Source: Antricoccus suffuscus
GTDB taxonomy: Bacteria > Actinomycetota > Actinomycetes > Mycobacteriales > Antricoccaceae
NCBI RefSeq assembly: GCF_003003235.1
Contig: NZ_PVUE01000010.1
Span: 62,001-126,000 of the forward strand
DNA length: 64,000 nt
Direction: 5' to 3'
Shown here: positions 28,524 to 37,129 of the stretch, piece by piece
Numbering within the stretch: the first letter of the stretch is position 1
How the letters are laid out: each line of letters starts with the position of its first letter
Notes under the pieces: model-generated
The model's input: the letters and a program-made list of their open reading frames with translations, nothing else
What the model was told of the DNA's origin: nothing
Database searches by the model: none
Translations under genes and position numbers: made by a program

Positions 28524-30407
28524 TCACGGTACGACATACTTTCTGCGCACACCGAGTGGGCGGTCTTGCGGGCGGTCGAGCGGCCGCGGAGTGCGCGGAT
28601 GCGCGAACGGGTCGCGCGCGCGACGGCCCGTCTGGATGCTGCGATCGATCTTGCGCATCCACGGAGTCCAGCTCGCCGCGGCCGGGACGGGGCAGGAGTA
28701 TTCGCCGTCGAGCTCGACGAGCCGTACCGCCGGCGCATCCAGCCAGCTGCTGATCAGCTCGGTCTCCTCATAGTGAGCTTCGGGAAGGTCGACCGAGTCG
28801 GCATCGTCTGACGCGTGGGATTCTTCGGAGCCGGCAAGCGAGGTGAGCAGGGCCCGTACCGGTACGCCGCGTGCGGCGTGCGCGGCAAGCACGAGGCGGC
28901 CGTGCCGGATGACCGCGAGCTCCCAGCCGCCATTGCCATCTGGTGCTGCGGCAACCAGCCGGGCCAGTCGGTTGACCCGACGAAGTTGCTGAGTGCGAAT
29001 CAGTGACCGAATGAGGGCGACGGCTCGGTCCCGGACCGACTGAGCTTCCTCGTAACGCTGAGCGGCGGATAACGCGTCGATCCGCGCCAGCATCGGTTGC
29101 ACCAGCGCGCCGACATCCGACCGGATGGCCCGACGCAGCGGCGCGATCGTCGCGGCGTAAGTCTGCGGGCTGATTCGGCCATCGCACGGCGCGCTGCACT
29201 TGCCGAGCTCGGCAAGCGCGCACGCATTGATGGGCGCGCTCTGGCGCAGCTTGTGTGTGCACCTCCGGATCGGCAGCGTGTCGTAGATGGCGTTGATCGT
29301 GTCCTCGGCGGCGCGGCGTGAGCTAAACGGTCCCAGGTAGTCGCAGCCGTCGTCTTTCATCGTGCGCACCACAGACAACCGCGGAAACAATTCGGCGGTG
29401 ACCTTGACCCATACGGCGCGATCTGGTGTCTTGGACCGCCGGTTGTAACGCGGCCGCAGCGCGGCGATGAGACGACGTTCGCGGACGCCCGCTTCGAGGT
29501 CATGCGAACAGGAAACGGTGTCCACGGCGGTCGCCAAGGCCACCATTTCGCGCATCCTCGCGCGCGGTTCACTGGCAGTGAAGTAGTCGCGCACGCGTCG
29601 TCGAATGTTTTTACTTTTGCCTACATATAAGGGATTTCCCTGGGAATCACGGAAGATGTAGACGCCAGGGGACTCGGGCAAGTTGGCTGCCAGAGTGCGT
29701 TTCTCGCGTTGTGCCGGCGTCACCTCGCGCGACATGGTGAGCAACTCGTCGAGCGATTGAACGCCCATCGGCCCGAGCCGTTCGAACAGCCCGTGCAGCA
29801 CCGCGACCGTGGCGCGGGCGTCGTCGAGTGCCCGGTGGTTGGGCGTGGTCGGTGAGCCGAAGAACGGCGCGAGCGTGGCGAGCTTGCAGTTGGCGACTTC
29901 GTCCCGGCTGATCGTGCGGCGGGCGGTGATGACGGTATCGACGGTGCGGTGTTTGGGCCACGAATAGCCAAGGTCCTTTGCTGCCTGTTTGAGGAAGCCG
30001 ACATCGAACGGCGCGTTGTGCGCGACGAGAACCGTGCCGCCTTCCAGACCAGCGAACTCGAGGAACGACGGCAACGCGGCCGCGATTGTGGGCGCACCGA
30101 TGATCATGGACTCGGTGATCCCGGTGAGCACTTGGATGTAGGGCGGGATCCCGGTCTGCGGGTCGACCAGTGTCTGAAACTCGCCGAGCACTTCTCCGCC
30201 GCGTACCTTTACCGCACCGATCTCGGTGATCCGGTCGTCCTTGGCAGACCCGCCGGTCGTCTCGAGGTCGACAACCACGAAGGTGACTTCGCGCAGCGGC
30301 TCACCAAGCTCGTCGAATGCGAGCTGCTGCGCGCGCGGTTGCCGCCGGGGCTCGTGGGACTGCTGTTGCTGTGGCACATTGCCGACCATAAGTCGGCCCA
30401 CCGACAT
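28524..30407 (-). CDS. DEDD exonuclease fused to UvrC-like GIY-YIG nuclease
   Basis: A ~627-residue fusion. An N-terminal DnaQ-type 3'-5' exonuclease domain (~42-205) shows the DEDD residues in VVDLETTG (Asp47, Glu49), AHNAPFDVGFL and HRALDDARA. A GIY-YIG domain follows (~250-330: PGVYIFRDSQGNPLYVGKSKNIRRRVRDYF), then a UvrC-like middle region with GKCSAPCDGRIS. The C-terminal RNase H-like part of UvrC appears absent. This is the Rv2191-type protein, thought to act in DNA repair. ATG 30407 (or 30389) is preferred over the 5' extension to 30767, which is antisense to the NlpC gene. Confidence 0.9.
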   Translation of the reverse strand: MSVGRLMVGNVPQQQQSHEPRRQPRAQQLAFDELGEPLREVTFVVVDLETTGGSAKDDRITEIGAVKVRGGEVLGEFQTLVDPQTGIPPYIQVLTGITESMIIGAPTIAAALPSFLEFAGLEGGTVLVAHNAPFDVGFLKQAAKDLGYSWPKHRTVDTVITARRTISRDEVANCKLATLAPFFGSPTTPNHRALDDARATVAVLHGLFERLGPMGVQSLDELLTMSREVTPAQREKRTLAANLPESPGVYIFRDSQGNPLYVGKSKNIRRRVRDYFTASEPRARMREMVALATAVDTVSCSHDLEAGVRERRLIAALRPRYNRRSKTPDRAVWVKVTAELFPRLSVVRTMKDDGCDYLGPFSSRRAAEDTINAIYDTLPIRRCTHKLRQSAPINACALAELGKCSAPCDGRISPQTYAATIAPLRRAIRSDVGALVQPMLARIDALSAAQRYEEAQSVRDRAVALIRSLIRTQQLRRVNRLARLVAAAPDGNGGWELAVIRHGRLVLAAHAARGVPVRALLTSLAGSEESHASDDADSVDLPEAHYEETELISSWLDAPAVRLVELDGEYSCPVPAAASWTPWMRKIDRSIQTGRRARDPFAHPRTPRPLDRPQDRPLGVRRKYVVP

Positions 30408-30468
30408 TTCCGTTGAACGTCGCCGTACATAATGGCCAGCGGGCGAATTGACGGAGGACCTGGCGGCG

Positions 30469-32034
30469 ATGTGGCAAGGATCAACGCGGCGGTTCGTCCT
30501 CGCGTGCGTCAGCATCTTGCTGGGGATAACGTTCCTGACGCCACCGGCGGCGTACGCGGATCCCACTCCGAGCGCGACCGGTGACTTGCAGGGTCTCGCC
30601 GAATCGATCCAGCAGAAGTTGGTCGACGCGCAGGCGGCCGTCGTTGCGGCCCAGAGCGACCTGAAAGTCGAACAGGAGCGTGCCGATAGTTCTGCCGCGC
30701 GAGCCGAGGTTGCCGCGCAGGAGTACTCGGCGCAACAGGCCGAGGTCGGCAAGCAGGCGGCGGCCATCTATAAGTCCGGATATGCACTGAACTCGACGAT
30801 CGAGATGCTGTCGGCGACGAGCGTCGAGGTGAAGATCGATCGGTTACAGACGATCCAGCAGATCAACCTGTACTACGGCAAAGCGGTCGCCGCGGCATCG
30901 GCCGCCGCAGTGAAGGCGGCCCAGGCGAAAGCCGAGTCCGATAGCGCGCTCGCAGAGGTGCAGGTCGCTACCGCCAAAGTCCAGTCGGCCGCGGATTTGG
31001 TCGCTTCGGAGGCATTTGCCAGTGGATCGACCCTCAGTCAAAGCCTGGGAGGGGTCGACGCGCAATACAAGGCCCAGCTCGCCGCGCAGCAGAAGGTCAA
31101 CGAAAACACCGCGACGGCCTGGGCAGAGCACCTCACGCAGCTGAGCGCCGCCGAGGCCGCCGCGCCCGCTGTTGCGTCGGTGACCAACGCGATCCGGGCG
31201 CTCGGAGCGCCGTACGCCGCCAACGCGACCGGCCCCGCCTCCTACGACTGTCGCGGGTTCGTCACCTCGATGTACTCTGCCGTCGGCGTCGCCCTGCCGC
31301 CGGATATCCCCACCCAGTTCGCGGTGACCGCCCCGATTGGTGCGCCCGACATCCAGCCGGGCGACTTGGTGTTTATCGGTAACGCAGATGCGGGCCTGCA
31401 CACGGTCGGCATCGTGTTTGACGCCACGTCGTACATCACCGCTGACGGCCCGTCCCGTGCGGTCGCGGTGCGCGAGATCCAGACTGACCCCAACGGGGAT
31501 TATGCGATGGGGTTCGGCCGGCCCACGCTCCCCAATCGCGCGCCCGTGCCGGCACCGTCGGGAACCGGGCTTGGGTTTCCGATGAAGTGCGGCAACATCG
31601 TCTATCCCGCCTCGTACAACGGATCCAAGGCTTGGGGCAACTATCCGAACGGCCTGATTCCGCCCTCCGCGCTCTGCTCGATTGGTGTCGGTGCACACCA
31701 GCTGCGCTGTGACGCGGCGCAGGCCTTCAAGCTCATGTCTGCGGCATACTCGGCGGTTTTCGGTACGCCGATCTGCGTGACCGACTCGTATCGCTCGTTC
31801 CAGGCGCAGGCGACGCTGTACGCGCAAAAACCCGGTATATCGGCGATTCCGGGCACCAGCAATCACGGCTGGGCGCTGGCAATCGACGCTTGCGGAGGGA
31901 TCCAGGGATTCGGTACCGCGCAGTACAGCTGGATGATCGCAAATGCAGGCAAGTTCGGCTGGTTGCACCCGACGTGGGCCGACCCCGGCAACGGACGCGA
32001 GGAACCGTGGCATTGGGAGTACGCCGGAGGCTAG
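30469..32034 (+). CDS. Secreted coiled-coil NlpC/P60 endopeptidase fused to VanY-type D,D-carboxypeptidase
   Basis: A ~521-aa secreted cell-wall enzyme. A signal peptide (~1-29, ending PPAAYA) is followed by a long Ala/Gln/Glu-rich coiled coil (~35-215), then an NlpC/P60-like domain whose cysteine lies in YDCRGFV (canonical DCSG is altered to DCRG) with the His in AGLHTVGIV, then a VanY-type domain with the zinc-binding signatures GTSNHGWALAIDACG and EPWHWEY. So it may cut both a stem-peptide bond and a D-Ala-D-Ala bond. ATG 30469 follows GGAGG by 11 nt. It precedes another NlpC gene in the same direction. Confidence 0.86.
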   Translation: MWQGSTRRFVLACVSILLGITFLTPPAAYADPTPSATGDLQGLAESIQQKLVDAQAAVVAAQSDLKVEQERADSSAARAEVAAQEYSAQQAEVGKQAAAIYKSGYALNSTIEMLSATSVEVKIDRLQTIQQINLYYGKAVAAASAAAVKAAQAKAESDSALAEVQVATAKVQSAADLVASEAFASGSTLSQSLGGVDAQYKAQLAAQQKVNENTATAWAEHLTQLSAAEAAAPAVASVTNAIRALGAPYAANATGPASYDCRGFVTSMYSAVGVALPPDIPTQFAVTAPIGAPDIQPGDLVFIGNADAGLHTVGIVFDATSYITADGPSRAVAVREIQTDPNGDYAMGFGRPTLPNRAPVPAPSGTGLGFPMKCGNIVYPASYNGSKAWGNYPNGLIPPSALCSIGVGAHQLRCDAAQAFKLMSAAYSAVFGTPICVTDSYRSFQAQATLYAQKPGISAIPGTSNHGWALAIDACGGIQGFGTAQYSWMIANAGKFGWLHPTWADPGNGREEPWHWEYAGG

Positions 32035-32073
32035 GACCTTAGACATGCATCGAAATTGTCGGTATCGGTGTTT

Positions 32074-32337
32074 ATGGTCGGCGGCATGTTGATCGATTGC
32101 AAAAGTTGCCAGGCCGTACCGGCGGCATGCGAAGACTGTGTGGTGACGGTGCTGCTCGGCCCGCTGAATGGACAGGCGCCAAGCGACGGCGAACTCGACG
32201 CTACCGAACGGCGCGCGTTCGATGCCTTAGTCGAGGGCGGCGTGCTGTCCGAGACATGGCGAACGACCGCCGAAGTGACGATGACACCGCGCACGGCACC
32301 GGCTGGGAGTCCCCGACGATGGCGTTCGACGGCGTGA
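32074..32337 (+). CDS. Small cysteine-rich protein between two NlpC genes
   Basis: An ~87-residue protein with four cysteines in the first half: LIDCKSCQAVPAACEDCVVTVLLGP, followed by a charged C-terminal part (SDGELDATERRAFDALVEGGVL). The paired C-x2-C spacing suggests metal binding. I recognise the pattern from small conserved actinobacterial proteins at this position, but have no function. ATG 32074 and 32086 are both possible starts. It lies 39 nt after the NlpC-VanY gene. Confidence 0.65.
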   Translation: MVGGMLIDCKSCQAVPAACEDCVVTVLLGPLNGQAPSDGELDATERRAFDALVEGGVLSETWRTTAEVTMTPRTAPAGSPRRWRSTA

Positions 32338-32376
32338 CAAATCGGCGTGAGAAACCACTCGGTCGGCGGGCCCTGA

Positions 32377-32405
32377 TTGAATCCTTATCGGCGCGACTGT
32401 AAGGT
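32377..32405 (+). promoter_or_regulatory. Candidate promoter of the riboswitch-controlled nlpC gene
   Basis: TTGAAT (32377-32382), 17 nt, TAAGGT (32400-32405). The predicted transcript would start near 32412, about 50 nt before the riboswitch, so the aptamer would be transcribed in full. Confidence 0.45.
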
Positions 32406-32464
32406 CTTTGAGGTCGGTCACGGGACGGTCGTTTGTCCGAAATGGCGCCGTACGACACCGCCGA

Positions 32465-32600
32465 AACGTAATCGATTTACGTGCCGGGGACCCACGTGTC
32501 CTTGGGGTGAATCAGCGAGGCTCACGCTTCGTTGTAGGGCAATCTTCCCAGCCCGAACCCGTCAGCTAACTCGGTAGGCGGGCGCAGAGGAAGAGGAGAG
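32465..32600 (+). ncRNA. c-di-AMP riboswitch (ydaO-yuaA class)
   Basis: The segment contains the ydaO consensus blocks in order: GGGGACCCAC near 32486-32495, TTGGGGTGAATC at 32502-32513, GTAGGGCAATCTTCC at 32534-32548, and GCCCGAACCCGTCAGCTAAC with CTCGGTAGGCG up to 32580. The gene's ribosome site (GAGGAAGAGGAGAG, 32587-32600) directly follows. Established: this riboswitch class senses c-di-AMP and in Actinobacteria often controls secreted cell-wall hydrolases, usually as an OFF switch. The exact boundaries are my estimate. Confidence 0.93.
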
Positions 32601-32608
32601 CCGCCCCC

Positions 32609-33613
32609 GTGGCGCCTTCGAAAAAGCACGTAACCGCGGCCTCATTCGCCGCCCTGTTCACGACCTTCGGTCTCGCACTTACGCCCACTACTGCCGCGCA
32701 TGCGGCCCCAGACGCGGCGCCCGCGCCGAGTGACGTCCAGGCGCAGATCGTCCAGATGCAGCATGATCTCGAAACCGTGACCGAGCAGTACAACGACGCG
32801 AAGATCGCGCTGGACCAGCAGAACGCTGCGCTGGCGACGGCGACCTCGACGTACGACGCGGCAAACGTGAAGCTCGAGTCACTCAAGGCGCAGGTCGCCA
32901 AGATCTCGGTCGGCGTTTATAAAGGCCCGCAGATGGCCAGCCTGACGACCGTGATGACGAGCGGCTCCCCGGCCGAGGTGCTCGACAAGCTCAACACCCT
33001 CGACGCGATCTCGGCGCACAACAACACTGCGCTCGGCGAGTTGGCAAGTGGCGAAGCCCAGGCCGCCGCTGCGAAGTCGGCCGCGACCGAGGCCGCGGAT
33101 GCCGCGGCCAAGACCGAGCAGGACATCTCGGCCAAAAAGGCCAGCATCGAGTCCGAGCTGCCCAAGCTCGAGACACAGTTGGCCTCGCTCAACCCGACCG
33201 CGTACGCGTCAGTCATGGCCGCCTCGGGCGGCCCCGCTGTCGCCTCGGCAACTGCAGGCACGGGAGGATCGGCAGCCGCACAAGGCGCCGTCTCGGCCGC
33301 GCTATCGCGGCTCGGCATGCCCTACGTATGGGCCGCCTCGGGACCTAACTCATTCGACTGCTCGGGCCTGACGATGTGGGCCTACGGCCAGGTCGGCATC
33401 GGTCTGCCACACTCGTCGTCCGCGCAGCGCAGCTCGGGACCTTCGGTTTCGCTGTCCGCGCTCGTGCCCGGCGACCTGGTCTTCATGCCGGGCCATGTCG
33501 GCATGTATATCGGCAACGGCAACGTCGTACACGCCCCGACCAGCGGAGACGTCGTCAAGGTCGTCCCGCTGAGCTCGATGCACTGGACGTCGGCTGGTCG
33601 ACCTGCCGCCTAA
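32609..33613 (+). CDS. Secreted coiled-coil NlpC/P60 peptidoglycan endopeptidase (RipA-like)
   Basis: A 334-aa secreted enzyme that cuts peptidoglycan stem peptides. Signal peptide ends near TAAHA (~31), then a coiled coil (~40-200), a short Ala/Gly linker, and a C-terminal NlpC/P60 domain with the catalytic Cys in SFDCSGLTMWAYGQ, the His in PGHVGMYIGNG and a third polar residue in VVHAP. GTG start at 32609, with AGGAGA 9 nt upstream. The c-di-AMP riboswitch in its leader makes its expression dependent on the second messenger. It is followed by pimB 16 nt later. Confidence 0.93.
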   Translation: MAPSKKHVTAASFAALFTTFGLALTPTTAAHAAPDAAPAPSDVQAQIVQMQHDLETVTEQYNDAKIALDQQNAALATATSTYDAANVKLESLKAQVAKISVGVYKGPQMASLTTVMTSGSPAEVLDKLNTLDAISAHNNTALGELASGEAQAAAAKSAATEAADAAAKTEQDISAKKASIESELPKLETQLASLNPTAYASVMAASGGPAVASATAGTGGSAAAQGAVSAALSRLGMPYVWAASGPNSFDCSGLTMWAYGQVGIGLPHSSSAQRSSGPSVSLSALVPGDLVFMPGHVGMYIGNGNVVHAPTSGDVVKVVPLSSMHWTSAGRPAA

Positions 33614-33629
33614 CTCCCCGCGAGCAGGT

Positions 33630-34754
33630 ATGAAAACGCTGGTTGTCACCAACGACTTCCCGCCCCGCGAAGGTGGCATCCAGACGTTTGTGCGTGCCAT
33701 GGTGGCCCAGTTCGATCCGCGGGAGGTCGCCGTCTATTGTTCGACGTCGCCCGGCGCGGCGGAGTATGACGCCGGTTGCGGCTTTGAGGTCGTACGCAAC
33801 CGGGCCACGATGCTGCTGCCCACGCGGTCGGTGACAGCTGACGTCATCGCAACCGCACGGCGGATCGGAGCCGACCGAGTCTGGTTCGGCGCCGCGGCGC
33901 CGCTCGCCCTGATGACGCCATCGCTTCGCAAGGCGGGCATACATCGACTCGTGGGTTCGACACACGGGCACGAGACGGGCTGGGCCGCGGCCCCAGGCGC
34001 GCGCCAGCTGCTACGCCGGATCGCCCGCACACTTGACGTCACGACGTACATCACCGGCTACACCGGCGACAAACTTCGCGACGCGCTCGGCCCGGCCGCC
34101 CAGCTCGCTCGCGTATCTCCGGGCGTCGACGTCGAACGGTTCACGCCGGACGTCGACGGGGCAGCGGTACGCCGCGAGCACGGTCTCGACGGCCGCACCG
34201 TCATCGGGTGCATATCGCGACTGGTGCCACGCAAGGGACAGGATGCGCTGATTGCCGCGCTGCCGCGTATCCGGGCCGTCCATCCCGACGCGGTGCTTTT
34301 TCTCGTCGGCTCAGGCCGCGACCGGGCGCGTCTTCAGCGACTCGTCCAGCGAGCAGGACTCGGCGAGCACGTCGTGATGACAGGGAGCGCGCCCACGCAC
34401 GAGCTTCCGGCGTACTACGCGGCGACCGACATCTTTGCGATGCCTTGCCGAACCCGTAAGCGTGGCCTCGACGTCGAAGGGCTTGGCATGGTCTACCTCG
34501 AGGCCGCCGCAACCGGAAAACCGGTCGTTGCAGGTAACTCAGGTGGCGCGCCGGAGGCGGTGATCGATGGCGAGACGGGGTACGTCGTCACCGATCCACG
34601 CTCACCGCACGCCGTCGCGGAGCCGATCATCAGGCTGCTCGCCGACGCCGGCCTCGCCGCTCGGATGAGCGAGCGCGGCCGCGAGTGGGTCTGCGAGCAG
34701 TGGACCTGGAAACGCCAGTCGGACCGGCTCAAAGAGCTCCTTCAGGTCGCGTAA
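33630..34754 (+). CDS. pimB: Phosphatidylinositol mannosyltransferase PimB'-like
   Basis: A GT4 glycosyltransferase of 374 aa. It begins VVTNDFPPREGGIQTFVRAM (acceptor-side glycine loop), with STHGHETGWAA, the nucleotide-sugar site SRLVPRKGQDALI, and VEGLGMVYLEAAATGKPVVAG as the E-x7-E donor motif. It matches Rv2188c, which adds the second mannose (from GDP-mannose) to phosphatidylinositol monomannoside, and is in the same position in the order. Its 3' end overlaps the convergent fadD15 by 13 nt. Confidence 0.9.
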   Translation: MKTLVVTNDFPPREGGIQTFVRAMVAQFDPREVAVYCSTSPGAAEYDAGCGFEVVRNRATMLLPTRSVTADVIATARRIGADRVWFGAAAPLALMTPSLRKAGIHRLVGSTHGHETGWAAAPGARQLLRRIARTLDVTTYITGYTGDKLRDALGPAAQLARVSPGVDVERFTPDVDGAAVRREHGLDGRTVIGCISRLVPRKGQDALIAALPRIRAVHPDAVLFLVGSGRDRARLQRLVQRAGLGEHVVMTGSAPTHELPAYYAATDIFAMPCRTRKRGLDVEGLGMVYLEAAATGKPVVAGNSGGAPEAVIDGETGYVVTDPRSPHAVAEPIIRLLADAGLAARMSERGREWVCEQWTWKRQSDRLKELLQVA

Positions 34755-36532
34755 AGCTGGTCGATCTGCGCGCTGAAGTCCTCGCGCACGACGTTGCGTC
34801 GCAGTTTCATTGACGGGGTCAGGTAGCCATTGTCTTCGTTGAAGTCGTTGTCGAGCACGATGAACTTGCGAATCGACTCGGCCTTCGAGACCGTCTTGTT
34901 AGCGCTATTGACCGCCTGCTGGATTTGCGCATGCAAGTCGGGGTCGTTGATGAGGTCCGAAAGCGTCGCATCTGCCGGTTTGTTGTTGTTTTTCTTCCAG
35001 GCCGGCAGCATTTCCTCGTCGATGGTGATGAGCGCGCCAACGAACGGTCGCTGATCGCCGACCACAATGCATTGGCTGATCAGCGCGTGCGACCGTAGCG
35101 CGTCTTCGAGTGCCGCCGGCGCGACGTTTTTGCCGCCGGCGGTGACGATGATTTCCTTCTTGCGACCGGTAATCGAGACGTAACCGTCTTCGTCGATCGA
35201 CCCCAGGTCTCCGGTATGCAGCCAGCCGTCGATCAGGGTTTCCTTGGTGGCTTCCTCGTTGCCCCAGTAGCCGCTGAACACGTGCTCGCCGGAGATGATG
35301 ATCTCCCCGTCGTCCGCGATGCGGATTGTCGCGCCAGGCAACGGGCGACCGACTGTACCCACCCGCATCTGGGTGAGCGTGTTGCTCGCGGTCACCGGCG
35401 AAGTCTCGGTCAGTCCGTAGCCTTCGAGGACGGTGATGCCGATCCCGCGGAAGAAATGTCCGAGACGGTCGCCGAGCGGCGCGCCACCGGAGACCGCGCT
35501 CTCGCACCGTCCGCCGAGCGCAGCGCGCAGCTTGCCGTAGACGAGCTTGTCGAAGACGGCGTGCTTGAGCTTCAGAACCAGCCCCGGCGTACCTTTGTCC
35601 AGCGCCCGCGAGTATTCGATCGCGGTCGCCTCGGCTATGTGAAAAATCTTCCCCTTACCCTCCGAGATTGCCTTTTGCGCCGCGGAGTTGTAGACCTTCT
35701 CGAACACGCGGGGTACGGCGAGCAGGAACGACGGTTTAAACACCCCCAGGTCCGGGACGAGGTTAGGGATGTCCGAGCTGTGCCCGAGCTTGACCCGTGC
35801 GGTGAGCGCGCCGAGCTGAATGATCCGGGCGAAGACATGCGCCAGCGGCAAGAAAAGCAGAGTGGAACGCCCCGGTTGCAGCAGGTCGTCCTGGGACGCG
35901 ACGGTGTTGCGGGCGTCGAACACGAGGTTGCGGTGGGTGAGCTGGCAGCCTTTCGGGCGCCCCGTCGTGCCGCTGGTGTAGACAATCGTCGCGACATCGT
36001 CGGCTTTCGTCGCCCCGCGCCGCTTGCTGACTTCGTCGTCGGTGGTTTCTGTGCCGCTCTCGACAAGGGTGTCGAGGTCCGCATTGTCGATGACCCAGAC
36101 GGTCTTCAGGTCCGTGAGCGCGCCGCGTACTTGTTCGACGATCGCGGCGTGCTCCGCGGTCTCGACGATCGCCGCGGTCGCGCCGCTGTTGCTGAGGATC
36201 CACTCGACCTGGTCAGCGCTCGACGTCTCGTAGATCGGCACGACGATGAGGCCGGCGCTGGCGAGCGCGAAGTCGCACAGCGTCCATTCGAACCGGGTGC
36301 GAGACATCAAGGCGACCCGGGACCCGGGCTCAATACCTGCCGCGATAAACCCTTTCGCGAGCGCGTTGACTCGGCCAGCGAACTCAGCGGCGCTCAGATC
36401 AGTCCAGTCCGCGCCCGAGCGCAGCGCGTACAGCGCCTCTGTCGGATATTTCTCGGCATGCTCGAAGACGATGTCGGCGACATTGATTGTGGCCGGTACG
36501 TCGTACCGTGACGGGACGGAAACTTCGCGCAT
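34742..36532 (-). CDS. fadD15: Long-chain fatty acid-CoA ligase
   Basis: An adenylate-forming ligase of ~596 aa. The signature loop VYTSGTTGRPKGCQLTHRNL, the GYGLTETSPVTASN motif and DGWLHTGDLGSIDEDGY are all present, and KEIIVTAGGKNVAP marks the C-terminal domain. ATG 36532 follows AGGAGC by 8 nt and is preferred over the extension to 36595. The match to FadD15 rests on position and overall fit. It is divergent from the SRPBCC gene across 150 bp. Confidence 0.92.
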   Translation of the reverse strand: MREVSVPSRYDVPATINVADIVFEHAEKYPTEALYALRSGADWTDLSAAEFAGRVNALAKGFIAAGIEPGSRVALMSRTRFEWTLCDFALASAGLIVVPIYETSSADQVEWILSNSGATAAIVETAEHAAIVEQVRGALTDLKTVWVIDNADLDTLVESGTETTDDEVSKRRGATKADDVATIVYTSGTTGRPKGCQLTHRNLVFDARNTVASQDDLLQPGRSTLLFLPLAHVFARIIQLGALTARVKLGHSSDIPNLVPDLGVFKPSFLLAVPRVFEKVYNSAAQKAISEGKGKIFHIAEATAIEYSRALDKGTPGLVLKLKHAVFDKLVYGKLRAALGGRCESAVSGGAPLGDRLGHFFRGIGITVLEGYGLTETSPVTASNTLTQMRVGTVGRPLPGATIRIADDGEIIISGEHVFSGYWGNEEATKETLIDGWLHTGDLGSIDEDGYVSITGRKKEIIVTAGGKNVAPAALEDALRSHALISQCIVVGDQRPFVGALITIDEEMLPAWKKNNNKPADATLSDLINDPDLHAQIQQAVNSANKTVSKAESIRKFIVLDNDFNEDNGYLTPSMKLRRNVVREDFSAQIDQLYAT

Positions 36533-36634
36533 TTGCCGGGCTCCTAGACGTGTCGAGACAAGCGGTGTTGCGAGGTAACCTACCTGGCTCCACACCGCAA
36601 GGCGATTCTATTGGTCAAACGGTAGGCTCGTCAG

Positions 36635-36658
36635 GTGCGTGCACCCACGTGCACGCAC
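36635..36658. repeat. Perfect 9-bp inverted repeat upstream of the SRPBCC gene
   Basis: GTGCGTGCA (36635-36643) and TGCACGCAC (36650-36658) with a 6-nt spacer, ending 24 nt before the start codon. It may be an operator or a leader hairpin near the ribosome site; nothing in the sequence decides. Confidence 0.5.
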
Positions 36659-36682
36659 GCAGTCCGCGAAACAGGAGCTTTT

Positions 36683-37123
36683 ATGGCCGAGCAGTCGACG
36701 CAGTCCATCGTCATCAACGCCGACGCCGAGGTCATCATGTCGGTGATTTCAGACTTTGCGTCGTACCCGCAGTGGGCGGGCTCGATCAAGAAGTGCGAAC
36801 CGGTCCAGGACGGCGCCGACGATCTCGCGACCCAAGTCGCGTTCACGATGGACGCGGGGCTGATCAAGGACCAGTACACGCTTGAGTACGACTGGAGCGA
36901 CTACCCCAACTCGGTTAGCTGGCATCTGATCTCGGGACAGATGCAGAAGTCGCAGCAAGGGTCCTACGCGCTGTCCGCGGTCGGCGACGGTACGACGAAA
37001 ACGACATACACGTTGGCCGTCGACCTCGCGATCCCGATGCTCGGAATGATGAAGCGCAAGGCCGAGAAGGTCATCATGGATACCGCGCTCAAAGAACTCA
37101 AGCGCCGCGTCGAGTCGCTCTAA
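36683..37123 (+). CDS. SRPBCC (polyketide cyclase/lipid-binding fold) protein, TB16.3-like
   Basis: A 146-residue START/Bet-v1-like protein: INADAEVIMSVISDFASYPQWAGSIKKC at the start, then YDWSDYPNSVSWHLISGQMQKSQQGSY, and a long C-terminal helix MMKRKAEKVIMDTALKELKRR. Such folds bind hydrophobic ligands. Start at ATG 36683 is set by CAGGAG 5 nt upstream. It begins a run of five closely spaced or overlapping genes with the ArsA-like ATPase 6 nt later. It is the Rv2185c equivalent by position. Confidence 0.88.
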   Translation: MAEQSTQSIVINADAEVIMSVISDFASYPQWAGSIKKCEPVQDGADDLATQVAFTMDAGLIKDQYTLEYDWSDYPNSVSWHLISGQMQKSQQGSYALSAVGDGTTKTTYTLAVDLAIPMLGMMKRKAEKVIMDTALKELKRRVESL

Positions 37124-37129
37124 ACTGTC

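Noticed and set aside
30408-30767. 5' extension of the DnaQ-UvrC gene
   Set aside because: It is antisense to the start of the NlpC-VanY gene and has no family similarity; ATG 30407 gives the expected domain start.
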